A stretch of 64,000 nt of DNA from Streptomyces spiralis (GTDB lineage Bacteria > Actinomycetota > Actinomycetes > Streptomycetales > Streptomycetaceae). Shown in pieces: positions 39,304-47,131 of the stretch. A program made the position numbers and the translations under genes. The stretch spans positions 124,001 to 188,000 of the forward strand of contig NZ_BNBC01000005.1 in the NCBI RefSeq assembly GCF_014654675.1. The letters are read 5' to 3'. The notes beneath the pieces are model-generated. The model saw only the letters and a list, made by a program, of their open reading frames with translations, had not been told where the DNA came from and made no database searches. Positions within the stretch are counted from its first letter, which is position 1; each line of letters begins with the position of its first letter.

Positions 39304-39319
39304 TGAGTACGCGTACTCA
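39304..39319. promoter_or_regulatory. 16-bp perfect palindrome upstream of the SRPBCC gene
   Basis: TGAGTACGCGTACTCA lies 44-59 bases upstream of the SRPBCC start, a position and form typical of a dimeric repressor operator. The cognate regulator is not apparent. Confidence 0.55.
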
Positions 39320-39415
39320 TGCCGTACGACGTGACGTGGGCCACACTGAGCGCGCGAGCGCCGCCGCCCGTGCGGCGGCGCTCCCCCGACTCCGGCCGGC
39401 GCGTCCTGTCACCGG

Positions 39416-39695
39416 CTAGGGCATCCTGCCGCCGAGCAGCGCCAGGTTCTCGATGGCCGCGAGGCCGTAGAGCGCGGTGTCGTTGCTGGACACCCAGGCG
39501 GCCTCGCTGCCCTCGACCAGGGTGGCCGGCCCGGTCAGTTTCTCGGTCCTCCACGGCGAGGACTCGGTGTAGCCGTCGGAGCCGTAGAACTTGGTCCAGG
39601 CGCGCTGGGCGAGCGCGGCTTCACCGGTCTGTACGGCGGCGTAGGCGTCGAGGCGCGAGTGGCCCTGGAAGAGCAGCAGGCTGCCGAAGTCCGAG
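39416..39695 (-). pseudogene. C-terminal fragment of an unrelated exported-protein gene
   Basis: About 93 codons encode FGSLLLFQGHSRLDAYAAVQ, then GEAALAQRAWTKFYGS and a tail ending ALYGLAAIENLALLGGRMP. This resembles the C-terminus of long Tat-exported glycosidase-like proteins of streptomycetes. It has no start or N-terminal part of its own. Its upstream edge merges with the broken solute-binding protein gene, as expected from a deletion joining two genes. Confidence 0.6.
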
Positions 39696-39699
39696 CGGC

Positions 39700-40906
39700 C
39701 AGGCCTGCGATGCGCAGAAAGGCGGCCTCGACGGTGTCGGCACCGGAGGGGTGCGGGGTGATGGTGCCGAGCACGCCGGCCTTGGCGGTGTCGGCCTCGT
39801 ACTGGGCTATCTCCTTGTTGACCTCGTCGGTGGGCTTGAAGGCGTCGTACTGAGCGGTGGTCGTGAGGATGCCCCGGTCGTAGCCCATGATCCTGCCGGC
39901 CTCCGGGTCGTGGACCATGAAGTCGATGAACTGGGCCACCTCCTTGGGGTGCGAGGTGCGGGAGGAGGCGCTGAGCATCACGGAGGCGAGGTACTGGCCG
40001 GTGTGCTTGCCGTCCGTGGTGGGGATGGGGGCGAGGCCGTAGGTGCTGCTGCCCTCCGCCTTGTAGCGGACGGTGAAGTTGTCCCAGGTGAACTCCGAGG
40101 CGCCGTGGCCGGCGGAGAGCGAGGACTTGGGGTAGTCCTGGGCGACGACCTTCGGGGCGGTGACGATGCCTGCCTTGACGCGGTTGTAGCCGGCCTGCCA
40201 CCACTCCGTCAGGTCGGCCTCGTCGAAGCCGAGTCCGTCCTTGGTGAAGAACGCCTTGCCTCTGGCGGAGGTAGAGGTCGTACAGGTACATGATGCTGAA
40301 GTAGCCGGTGTCCCCGGGGACCTTGGTCTTGTCGTGGATCGTCTTCAGAGCCTTGAAGAAGTCGTCCCAGGTCCAGCCGGAGTGCGGCTCCACGCCCGCC
40401 TTCTGCCAGACCTTATTGTCGATCACCAGGGCCATCGTGTTGGAGCCGACCGGAAATGCCCGGCTGCTTGCCGTCGACCTCGCCCACCTCGGTGACACCG
40501 GCACGGAAGTCGTCCAGCTTCAGATTGCCCGCCTGGATCTGCGGCTTCAGATCGAGCAGGACACCCCTCTTGTCGTACTTCCGAAGAAAAGTGACGGCGT
40601 TTTGGAATACGTCCGGGGGATTTCCGCCGGACGCCTGCGTCTGGAACTCCTCCCAGAAAGACTGGTAGGTCTGAAAGTCCGTCTTGACCCTGATCTTCGG
40701 GTACTTCTTCTCGAAGAGGGCGATGGTCTGGTTGATCTTCTTGGCGCGTTCCTCGGCACCCCACCACGAGTAACGGATCGTCACCGTCCCGTTCCCGGAA
40801 CCGCTTCGCCGCCGCATCCGGCCGTCGCCCCGACCCCGAGCGCGGCCATCGACACCCCGGCCGCCTTCAGGATCGTTCGCCTCTCGAGATTCCTGCTGGT
40901 TCCCAC
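39700..40906 (-). pseudogene. Broken ABC sugar-binding lipoprotein gene
   Basis: The pieces of one extracellular solute-binding protein are spread over different frames. The first is a twin-Arg lipoprotein signal (ERRTILKAAGVS, lipobox near TAGCGG) from a GTG at 40906 with a GGAGG site. The second is VTIRYSWWGAEERAKKINQ onward. The third is VGSNTMALVIDNKVW. The last is FKPTDEVNKEIAQYEADTAK up to VEAAFLRIAG. Frame changes lie near 40805, near 40455 (an extra T in a TTT) and near 40265 (two bases missing). The expected C-terminus is absent, and the frame runs into another gene fragment. Confidence 0.85.
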
Positions 40907-40951
40907 AGTCGGGTCCTCCCGCAGTGTCGTCCACGTCGTGAATCGTTTCGA

Positions 40952-40963
40952 GTAAGCGCTTGC
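40952..40963. promoter_or_regulatory. LacI-type operator-like palindrome
   Basis: GTAAGCGCTTGC, with an AAGCGCTT core, lies 46-57 bases upstream of the broken sugar-binding protein gene. This is the usual form of sites for LacI-family sugar regulators. Confidence 0.55.
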
Positions 40964-41370
40964 TGGCACAGCCAGGTTCGGAGGGGGCAGGGGTGCGTCA
41001 ATGATTCCGACAAGAATTTCTCGGGCGGGTGCCTCCGGGCGGAGGTGCGTGCGGCCGGTCGGCCGAGGCGGGGAGCGGGGGGTGGCGTGGGACTTGGGGG
41101 TGCGCGGTGGGGGCGGCGCCGGCCGGGAGCGAGAGGGGGGCGGTGCGGCGGTCCCGGTAGTCGCGTGGTTGCTTGGGGTCCGTGTCTCGGTCGGGGGCGG
41201 GGTGTCCGCGCCTCGGGCGCCCTCGCCCCCGTACGTGGCGGGCCGGAGGCGGGCGCGGGATGCCAGGCAGACGACCGCCCGGCGGCTCTTCGGGCGGATC
41301 CGCGGGTCCTGTGCGCGTCGGCTGTGAAACAGCTGGTCGAGGGCGGTGACCTCGTGTGGGCCCGCATACG
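40964..41370. other. Non-coding stretch upstream of the broken sugar-binding gene
   Basis: About 400 bases up to the second tRNA-Val terminator contain open frames on both strands, but with low-complexity Arg/Gly/Pro content and no convincing start or similarity. I see no gene here. Confidence 0.5.
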
Positions 41371-41407
41371 ACGACGGCCCGTCTGCTGGTCGCAGACGGG
41401 CCGTCGT
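41371..41407 (-). terminator. Hairpin after tRNA-Val (second copy)
   Basis: A perfect 16-bp stem (ACGACGGCCCGTCTGC and its complement) with a TGGTC loop lies 8 bases past the 3' end of the tRNA. It has no U tract. Confidence 0.75.
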
Positions 41408-41414
41408 GTCCGGG

Positions 41415-41486
41415 TGGGCGATACTGGGTTCGAACCAGTGACCTCTTCGGTGTGAACGAAGCGCTCTCCCACTGAGCTAATCGCCC
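41415..41486 (-). tRNA. tRNA-Val(CAC), second identical copy
   Basis: This is the same 72-base sequence as 38703-38774, with acceptor stem GGGCGAT/ATCGCCC and anticodon CAC. The two copies are direct repeats bracketing 2.6 kb. Confidence 0.96.
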
Positions 41487-41553
41487 GGGCGCAGGAAGAA
41501 CATTACCGCATGTCAGGGTGTGCCCGGGACCAGAGGCCACCCCCGAGGACCGG

Positions 41554-42018
41554 TCACTGGTTCTTGATGCTCCAGGGCATGACGAGACCGAACTTCCAGA
41601 CGTACACGCCCAGCAGCGCGCCGATGATCACGAGACCGATCACCGTCAGGATGATGTTGCGGCGGCGCACCTTGGGATCGAGGGCCCGCTGGGCCGCCTC
41701 GGTGACCTTGCGCTTGGTCCAGCGGAGCACGAGTTGGGCCCACACGAACTCGGTCGCCCAGATCGCCATGCCACCGAAGATCACCACCCAGCCCGGACCG
41801 GGCAGCGGGAGCATGACGATGCCGGCGGCGACGACCGCGAGCCCGACGACGAAGACGCCGACCTGCCAGCTCACGTGCAGCACACGCCGTGACCGGATGA
41901 ACTGGGGCGCCCGCGAACCGAGCCCGCGCCGGTCCTCCCCCTCGCCCGCCTTCGGTTCCATCATCGCTCCGTCCGACGCCGCGGCAACCTGGTTCCGCCC
42001 GTCACTCCCCGTATTCAT
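41554..42018 (-). CDS. PGPGW-domain membrane protein (TIGR02611-like)
   Basis: This 154-aa protein has a hydrophilic N-terminus, then three membrane segments. The signature LPLPGPGWVVIFGGMAIW lies between the first two. A basic cytoplasmic loop (RWTKRKVTEAAQRALDPKVRRR) precedes the last segment. The family is common in actinobacteria and uncharacterised. It is divergent from ssgB. Confidence 0.88.
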   Translation of the reverse strand: MNTGSDGRNQVAAASDGAMMEPKAGEGEDRRGLGSRAPQFIRSRRVLHVSWQVGVFVVGLAVVAAGIVMLPLPGPGWVVIFGGMAIWATEFVWAQLVLRWTKRKVTEAAQRALDPKVRRRNIILTVIGLVIIGALLGVYVWKFGLVMPWSIKNQ

Positions 42019-42217
42019 GTGTCTGAACCCTACCGGAGAGAAACCACAAATCGCGTCACCGGAATGGCCCCACCTGCCGCACGGCTTCTCGGCCGGAAGA
42101 GTTACCTAAAGCCAGGCAAAACACTCAGAGGGGTTTACAACGGCACCGTAGGTGGCATGTCGATTTCGCCGACGTGCGAATCCCCGAGCGCACACTGAGC
42201 GAAAGGCCCTGGCGCTT

Positions 42218-42631
42218 ATGAACACCACGGTCAGCTGCGAGCTGCACCTGCGCCTCGTTGTGTCGAGCGAGTCCTCCCTGCCTGTCCCCGCAGGCCTGCG
42301 GTACGACACGGCCGACCCCTACGCCGTGCACGCCACCTTCCACACCGGAGCCGAGGAGACCGTCGAGTGGGTGTTCGCCCGCGACCTCCTCGCCGAGGGG
42401 CTTCACCGTCCCACTGGTACCGGCGACGTCCGTGTCTGGCCGTCGCGCAGTCATGGCCAGGGCGTCGTCTGCATCGCCCTGAGCTCCCCGGAGGGCGAGG
42501 CCCTGCTGGAGGCCCCTGCGCGGGCCCTGGAGTCCTTCCTGAAGCGAACGGACGCGGCCGTGCCCCCGGGCACGGAGCACCGGCACTTCGATCTGGATCA
42601 GGAGCTCTCGCACATCCTCGCGGAAAGTTAA
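42218..42631 (+). CDS. ssgB: Sporulation-specific cell division activator SsgB
   Basis: This 137-aa SsgA-like protein matches SsgB closely (MNTTVSCELHLRLVVSSESS at the start, FDLDQELSHILAES at the end). In S. coelicolor SsgB recruits FtsZ to future septation sites in aerial hyphae, together with SsgA. The ATG at 42218 gives the known full length. In-frame codons upstream are not conserved. The 199-base divergent region must carry its developmental promoter. I can only point to a GTTT at 42133 as a possible start of a sigma-H-type site. Confidence 0.97.
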   Translation: MNTTVSCELHLRLVVSSESSLPVPAGLRYDTADPYAVHATFHTGAEETVEWVFARDLLAEGLHRPTGTGDVRVWPSRSHGQGVVCIALSSPEGEALLEAPARALESFLKRTDAAVPPGTEHRHFDLDQELSHILAES

Positions 42632-42860
42632 CCGACAGGCCCCCAGGGGCCCCTTCGACTGCCCGTTGCCGTCCACTCGGGGAGACGGCTCGGGCCAGGA
42701 CAACCGCATATGGGATGCACGGGCACCGGTTCTCCGCGGGGGGCCGGTGCCGGTGTGCGCGTGTGCGGGCGGCCGCGCGCTGCTCGGGCGACGGTGAAGC
42801 CACTACCATCGGCCAGCATCGGCGGGCATGTGCCCGATCCCCAGGCCTTGGGAGCGAAAC

Positions 42861-43421
42861 GTGCTGATCACCCACGACACCCGGTGCGCGCTCGACACCG
42901 TGGTGGATCTGGTGAACACCGCACCGGAGGACGAGTCGGCGTCGGACGGGCTGGCGGACGTCGCGGCGCTCGAGGACTTCGTACGAAGCCACAAAATGAG
43001 CGATGTCGGGGTGCTGTCGGAGTTCGACCTGTCGGCGGTGCGCAGGATCCGCGGCCGGTTCGCCGGGATCTTCGCGGCGGCGGACTCCCGTAGCGCCGCG
43101 GGGATGATCAACGAGCTGGTCGCCGCCGCGGGCACCACGCCCCGGCTGACGGACCACGACGGCTACGACTGGCACGTGCACTACTTCGCGCCCGGCGCCT
43201 CCGTCGCCGATCATCTGGCGGCGGACTGCGGCATGGCGCTCGCGTTCTTCGTGGTCGCCGGGGAGCAGGAGCGGCTGCGCCGCTGCGAGGCCCCCGACTG
43301 CCGTCGTGCCTTCGTCGACCTCTCCCGCAACCGCTCGCGGCGGTACTGCGACAGCCGTACGTGCGGCAACAGACTGCACGTGGCCGCGTACCGGGCGCGA
43401 CGCAAGGAGTCTGCGGGCTGA
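42861..43421 (+). CDS. ABATE/CGNR zinc-finger putative regulator
   Basis: This 186-aa protein has an N-terminal ABATE-type domain (CALDTVVDLVNT onward). The C-terminal CGNR zinc finger holds four cysteines in RRCEAPDCRRAFVD and RRYCDSRTCGNR and ends in a basic helix. Such proteins are presumed transcription regulators. Targets are unknown. The GTG at 42861 follows GGAGCGAAAC. Confidence 0.88.
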   Translation: MLITHDTRCALDTVVDLVNTAPEDESASDGLADVAALEDFVRSHKMSDVGVLSEFDLSAVRRIRGRFAGIFAAADSRSAAGMINELVAAAGTTPRLTDHDGYDWHVHYFAPGASVADHLAADCGMALAFFVVAGEQERLRRCEAPDCRRAFVDLSRNRSRRYCDSRTCGNRLHVAAYRARRKESAG

Positions 43422-43494
43422 GACCGCCTCGGTGCGGTGGCCTCCGCGGTGTCGTGGTCCCCGGCGGGTGACGCCGAGGACCCACGGGTACGGC

Positions 43495-43647
43495 TCACAG
43501 CAACAGCAGGTCGTGCAACGCAGCCATGAGCAGCAGACACCCGATCACCGCAAGGAAGATCATCAGCGGCGGCTGGGAAAGGGCGAAGAGGCACCCGCGC
43601 GGCTCGTCCTTCGGCGGCGCGGCCTCGCTCTGTGTCGTGTCCACCAT
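43495..43647 (-). CDS. Small 50-aa single-pass membrane protein
   Basis: The translation begins MVDTTQSEAAPPKDEPRG, then CLFALSQPPL and one membrane helix (MIFLAVIGCLLLMAAL), ending HDLLLL. Codon use has the G/C third positions of real genes. It stands between convergent or separate neighbours with no operon partner. The function is unknown. The ribosome site is weak, which lowers certainty. Confidence 0.6.
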   Translation of the reverse strand: MVDTTQSEAAPPKDEPRGCLFALSQPPLMIFLAVIGCLLLMAALHDLLLL

Positions 43648-43845
43648 CTCGCGGCGATGATGGCGCAGCCGACACCCTCGACGCGATCAACACGCCTGGA
43701 ATGTACGGGAGTTCGTCGGATTTCTCGATCTTCGCTTCGGATCGGCCCGGGTCCTGATCGTTTCCTGGGAAACCATGATCAGTACGCGCCGGCCCGCCGA
43801 CGTACCGACGTACCGGACGTGCAGGTCACCGCCGTCGGACGGCCG

Positions 43846-44298
43846 TCATATGCCGTGCTTCTTCAGGATGGCCTCGATGTCGCTGAAGTCGTCCTCGCCG
43901 CGGGAGGTGCCCTTCGCTGGACGGGCGGCGGGACGGTCGGCCGGGCGGGTGGCGGGGCCCAGGGACGGTGCCGATGCCGCCGGAGCCACCGCGTCCCCCT
44001 GGGCGGCGCGGTCAGCCGCCCTGCGCTCCTTGCGCGTGCCGCCGCGTCGGCGCTCCACCCCGCGGGTCGTCGCGAAGAACACCCAGGCGCAGCCGAGCAG
44101 GCCGAAGCCCGCCCACGCGGTCGGGCTGAAGGCGGTGTCGGCCAGCCAGCCGACGACGCCGGTCATCACCAGGCCGATCGGAACGAGGGAGTAGGCGGCG
44201 ATACGGGTCGCCGCGAGGAAACGCTTGCGGTAGGCCGTGACCGCGGCAATGCCCAGGCCGGCCGCGGAGACGGCGGAACAGACGGTCTCGGCAATCAT
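43846..44298 (-). CDS. Small membrane protein of unknown function
   Basis: This 150-aa protein has two or three membrane segments (ETVCSAVSAAGLGIAAVTAY, YSLVPIGLVMTGVVGWLA, AWAGFGLLGCAWVFFA). A basic Arg/Ala/Pro-rich linker follows, and then the acidic motif EDDFSDIEAILKKHGI at the C-terminus. The C-terminal motif looks like a short conserved binding peptide. The ATG at 44298 follows GGAGGACCGG. I do not recognise the family. Confidence 0.75.
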   Translation of the reverse strand: MIAETVCSAVSAAGLGIAAVTAYRKRFLAATRIAAYSLVPIGLVMTGVVGWLADTAFSPTAWAGFGLLGCAWVFFATTRGVERRRGGTRKERRAADRAAQGDAVAPAASAPSLGPATRPADRPAARPAKGTSRGEDDFSDIEAILKKHGI

Positions 44299-44812
44299 CC
44301 GGTCCTCCAGGGCAGCGCTCACCGGTCGGGCAGTTCGTCCCTTCCATCCTGCACCGCCCACTCCCCGCAAGGCCACGCCCCGGGCGGACATCAGGGACAT
44401 CTCCGGGTCCCCTCCTCCCCAGGTGCCGGTCCGGCCCGCCGCTGGACACCGCCGTGGCCGGCCCACCCGCATGATCCTCCGGGTGAGATCCCGTAGGGGT
44501 CTGCACGGCACCCCCGGCGATCACCTGCCGCCCGGCGGTCCGGCCCCTCTCCGCCCGGCCCGGACCGATCCGCTCCGAACCGCCCGGCCCGGACGAATCG
44601 GCACCCGTCCAGCGGCCCAGGGGACCCGGCCAGGTCCCGCCCGGTGGCCGGATGACTCCCGGTGGCCGGTGACTCCCGGTGGCCACTGCGGTAGGCAGGT
44701 CACTGCCGGTGGGCAGATAGCCGCCGGTGGGCAGATAGCCGCCGGTGGCCGGGTGGCTGCCGGTGGCCGGGTGGATTGGGTGCTGGGCTGGGGGGCTGGG
44801 AGACTGGGGGAC
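44299..44812. repeat. Gap containing an 18-bp tandem repeat array
   Basis: This 514-base divergent region has no supported gene. From about 44641 to 44776 it carries 18-base units such as GCCGGTGGGCAGATAGCC. Two exact copies start at 44705 and 44723, followed by GCCGGTGGCCGGGTGGCT-type copies at 44741 and 44759 and more degenerate units before. The array ends about 37 bases before the DsbA-like start, so it may overlap the promoter of that gene. Confidence 0.75.
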
Positions 44813-45340
44813 ATGAGCGACTCCTCCTCCGTGTCCGCCGTTCCCGTTCTCGACGTCTGGTGCGAGCTGCAGTGTCCGGACTGCCGCACCGCGCTGGACG
44901 ATCTGCGCGCCCTGCGTTCCCGCTACGGCGACCGGCTGGAGCTGCGGCTGAGGCACTTCCCGCTGGAGAAGCACAAGCACGCCTTCGCGGCCGCGCAGGC
45001 CGCCGAGGAGGCCGCCGAGCAGGGGCGGCTGTGGCCGTACGTGGAGGCGGTGCTCGGCCGCGTGGAGGAGCTGGACCGCAAGGGCGAGCCGCTGCTCGTC
45101 GAGGTGGCCCGTGAACTGGGTCTTGACGCGGAGGAGTTCGACACCGCGCTCGTCGACGGCCGGCACATCCTGATCGTCGACGCCGACCAGGCCGAGGGCA
45201 AGGCGATCGGTGTCACGGGCACCCCGACCTACGTCGTCGGCGGCGAGCGCCTGGACGGCGGCAAGAGCCAGGAGGGCCTGCGCGCACGCATCGAGGAGAT
45301 CGTGGACCGTCTGCTGGCCGAGGCCGAACGGCCGCGCTGA
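44813..45340 (+). CDS. DsbA-family (FrnE-like) thiol oxidoreductase
   Basis: This 175-aa thioredoxin-fold protein has the active-site pair C21-P-D-C24, an all-helical insertion, and the cis-proline loop GVTGTPTYVVGGE. No signal peptide is visible, so it is probably cytoplasmic like FrnE rather than a secreted DsbA. The ATG at 44813 follows GGGGGAC. A long open extension upstream is just the repeat array. Confidence 0.85.
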   Translation: MSDSSSVSAVPVLDVWCELQCPDCRTALDDLRALRSRYGDRLELRLRHFPLEKHKHAFAAAQAAEEAAEQGRLWPYVEAVLGRVEELDRKGEPLLVEVARELGLDAEEFDTALVDGRHILIVDADQAEGKAIGVTGTPTYVVGGERLDGGKSQEGLRARIEEIVDRLLAEAERPR

Positions 45341-45360
45341 CCGACCGGGCCCGGTCGGTC
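45339..45360. terminator. Perfect 22-base palindrome between convergent genes
   Basis: The sequence begins at the last bases of the DsbA-like stop codon and reads GACCGACCGGG followed by its exact complement. It can terminate both convergent transcripts. Confidence 0.6.
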
Positions 45361-45411
45361 GGCCGGGGTGCGTGCGCGGGCCTCCCCTTCTCGTCCCCCC
45401 GCGTGCGGCTT

Positions 45412-46236
45412 CTACAGGAGTTCCTTGTAGAGGGCGTAGAGCACCGGGCGGTAGCCGAGGGAGTCGTACAGGCGCTCAGCGGGGGTGTTGCCCGCGAAGA
45501 CGTTGAGGCCCAGGACGCGCTTGCCCGCGGCCACCGCCTGGGCCTCGGCCAGGAGCATCAGGGAGCGGCCGTGCCCCCGGCCGCGGAAGCGTTCGTCGGC
45601 CTCCACGTCGTAGACGTAGGCCTTGTCGTCGCCGACGGAGAGCCAGAGGGTGCCGACCGGGGTGCCCTCGTGCTCCAGGACGCTCAGCAGCATGCCGGGG
45701 GTCGCCGGTCCCTGGGGCAGCAGCCGGGCGTGGTCGGACTCCGACTTGGCCCATGCCTCGTCGGCGGGTACGCCGCGGTCGATCCAGCTCTGGGCGTATC
45801 CGGCCTTGCCGTGTTCCAGCCACGGCCCGTACTCGGCCTCCGTCAGCGGTCTGCCGCGGCTGCCTGTCGGCAGTTCGGGCGCGGTGGTGCCGAGCTGCTT
45901 CTCCATGCCGCGGTTGCGCTGGACGTAGCCCAGGGACGTGACGAGCCGGACCGCGGCCTCCTCGGCGGCGGGCACGGCTGTCTCGATCCGCTTGCAGCCC
46001 CAGCCTCGCGCCACCTCCTCGGCGGCGAGCGCGGCCACCGTGCCCCGGCCCCGTCCGCGGTCGGGTTCGTCGATGCGCAGCTCCAGGATGCGGGCCACGG
46101 CCGGTCCGAAGACCGGGTGCGTCGAGAGATGGGTCACGCCGACGGGGCGGCTGTTCACGCACACCTGGTAGCGGCGTGAACGTGTCCCGTCGGCGTGGTG
46201 CTGAAGCGGCTCGGTGGGCCGCAGGGTGGTGGTCAT
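45412..46236 (-). CDS. Tandem GNAT acetyltransferase
   Basis: This 274-aa protein appears to hold two GNAT folds. The N-terminal one has ILELRIDEPDRGRGRGTVAAL and the C-terminal one has YVYDVEADERFRGRGHGRSL, the clearer acetyl-CoA loop, ending in NTPAERLYDSLGYRP. It would acetylate an amine. The substrate is unknown. I chose the ATG at 46236. An upstream in-frame start adds 14 residues. Confidence 0.85.
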   Translation of the reverse strand: MTTTLRPTEPLQHHADGTRSRRYQVCVNSRPVGVTHLSTHPVFGPAVARILELRIDEPDRGRGRGTVAALAAEEVARGWGCKRIETAVPAAEEAAVRLVTSLGYVQRNRGMEKQLGTTAPELPTGSRGRPLTEAEYGPWLEHGKAGYAQSWIDRGVPADEAWAKSESDHARLLPQGPATPGMLLSVLEHEGTPVGTLWLSVGDDKAYVYDVEADERFRGRGHGRSLMLLAEAQAVAAGKRVLGLNVFAGNTPAERLYDSLGYRPVLYALYKELL

Positions 46237-46309
46237 CAGGGTTGTTCTACCCGCGACCGGTCCCCGTGTCAGCCGCATTTCCGCGGCTTCGGCGGATCTC
46301 GGGGAGGGT

Positions 46310-47131
46310 CTACGGGTCCAGGTCGTGCCCCGACCGTTCGTCGAAGACGCGCATGGCCTTGGCGGTCACCGGGCCCGCCGTGCCGGGCAGTTCGCGGTCG
46401 TCCACGCGGTGGACGGCCTGGACGTCGCGCAGCGTGGAGGTGAGGAAGACCTCCTCGGCGCGCTGAAGGACGTCCAGCGGCAGGTCGGTCTCCTTGGCGC
46501 CGGTCCACTCGATCGCGAGCTCACGCGTGATGCCTGCCAGGCAGCCGGAGACGAGCGGCGGGGTGTGGATCTCTCCGTCGAGGACGACGAAGACGTTGGA
46601 GCCGGTGCCCTCGCAGAGCTGCCCGACGGTGTTGCCGAAGAGGGCCTCCGAGGCGCCGTGTTGGTGGGCGCGGGCGAGGGCGACGACGTTCTCGGCGTAG
46701 GAGGTCGTCTTCAGGCCGGTGAGCGCGCCGCGCTCGTTGCGGGTCCAGGGAACCGTGACGACGGCGGTGGAGTCGGGGCGGCGGGTGGTCTCGCCGATGG
46801 CGACCACGAGGGTCGGGCCGTGGTCGCCGCGGTCGGAGCCGAGGGGGCCGTGGCCGCCGGTGTAGGTGATGCGGAGCCGGCCCAGCGGCATCGGGTTGGC
46901 CTCGAGGACGGCGGCGCAGGCGCGGCGGACCTCGTCGTGGTCGGGGTCCGGCAGCCCCAGGCCGCGCGCCGAGCGGCTCAGCCGGTTCAGGTGACGGGTG
47001 AGCGCGAACGGCTCTCCGTCGACCGCCTTCACCGTCTCGAAAATCCCGTCGCCCACGGTCAGGCCGTGGTCGAGGACGGAGACGCGGGCGGACTCGATGT
47101 CCCGCAGCCCGCCGTCGAGCCAGATCTTCAC
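46310..47131 (-). CDS. pabC: Aminodeoxychorismate lyase-like class IV aminotransferase
   Basis: This 273-aa PLP enzyme has the class IV fold. The PLP lysine lies in LKTTSYAENVVALARA, and the cofactor-phosphate loop is near GTGSNVFVVLDGEI. Next to a PabB-type gene it should release pyruvate from aminodeoxychorismate to give p-aminobenzoate. A branched-chain or D-amino acid aminotransferase cannot be excluded from sequence alone. The GTG overlaps the upstream stop as GTGA. Confidence 0.85.
   Translation of the reverse strand: MKIWLDGGLRDIESARVSVLDHGLTVGDGIFETVKAVDGEPFALTRHLNRLSRSARGLGLPDPDHDEVRRACAAVLEANPMPLGRLRITYTGGHGPLGSDRGDHGPTLVVAIGETTRRPDSTAVVTVPWTRNERGALTGLKTTSYAENVVALARAHQHGASEALFGNTVGQLCEGTGSNVFVVLDGEIHTPPLVSGCLAGITRELAIEWTGAKETDLPLDVLQRAEEVFLTSTLRDVQAVHRVDDRELPGTAGPVTAKAMRVFDERSGHDLDP

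Noticed and set aside
41001..41327. Open frame between the dead sugar-binding gene and tRNA-Val
   Set aside because: Arg/Gly-rich product, no ribosome site, and a tRNA terminator lies directly beyond. Treated as non-coding.
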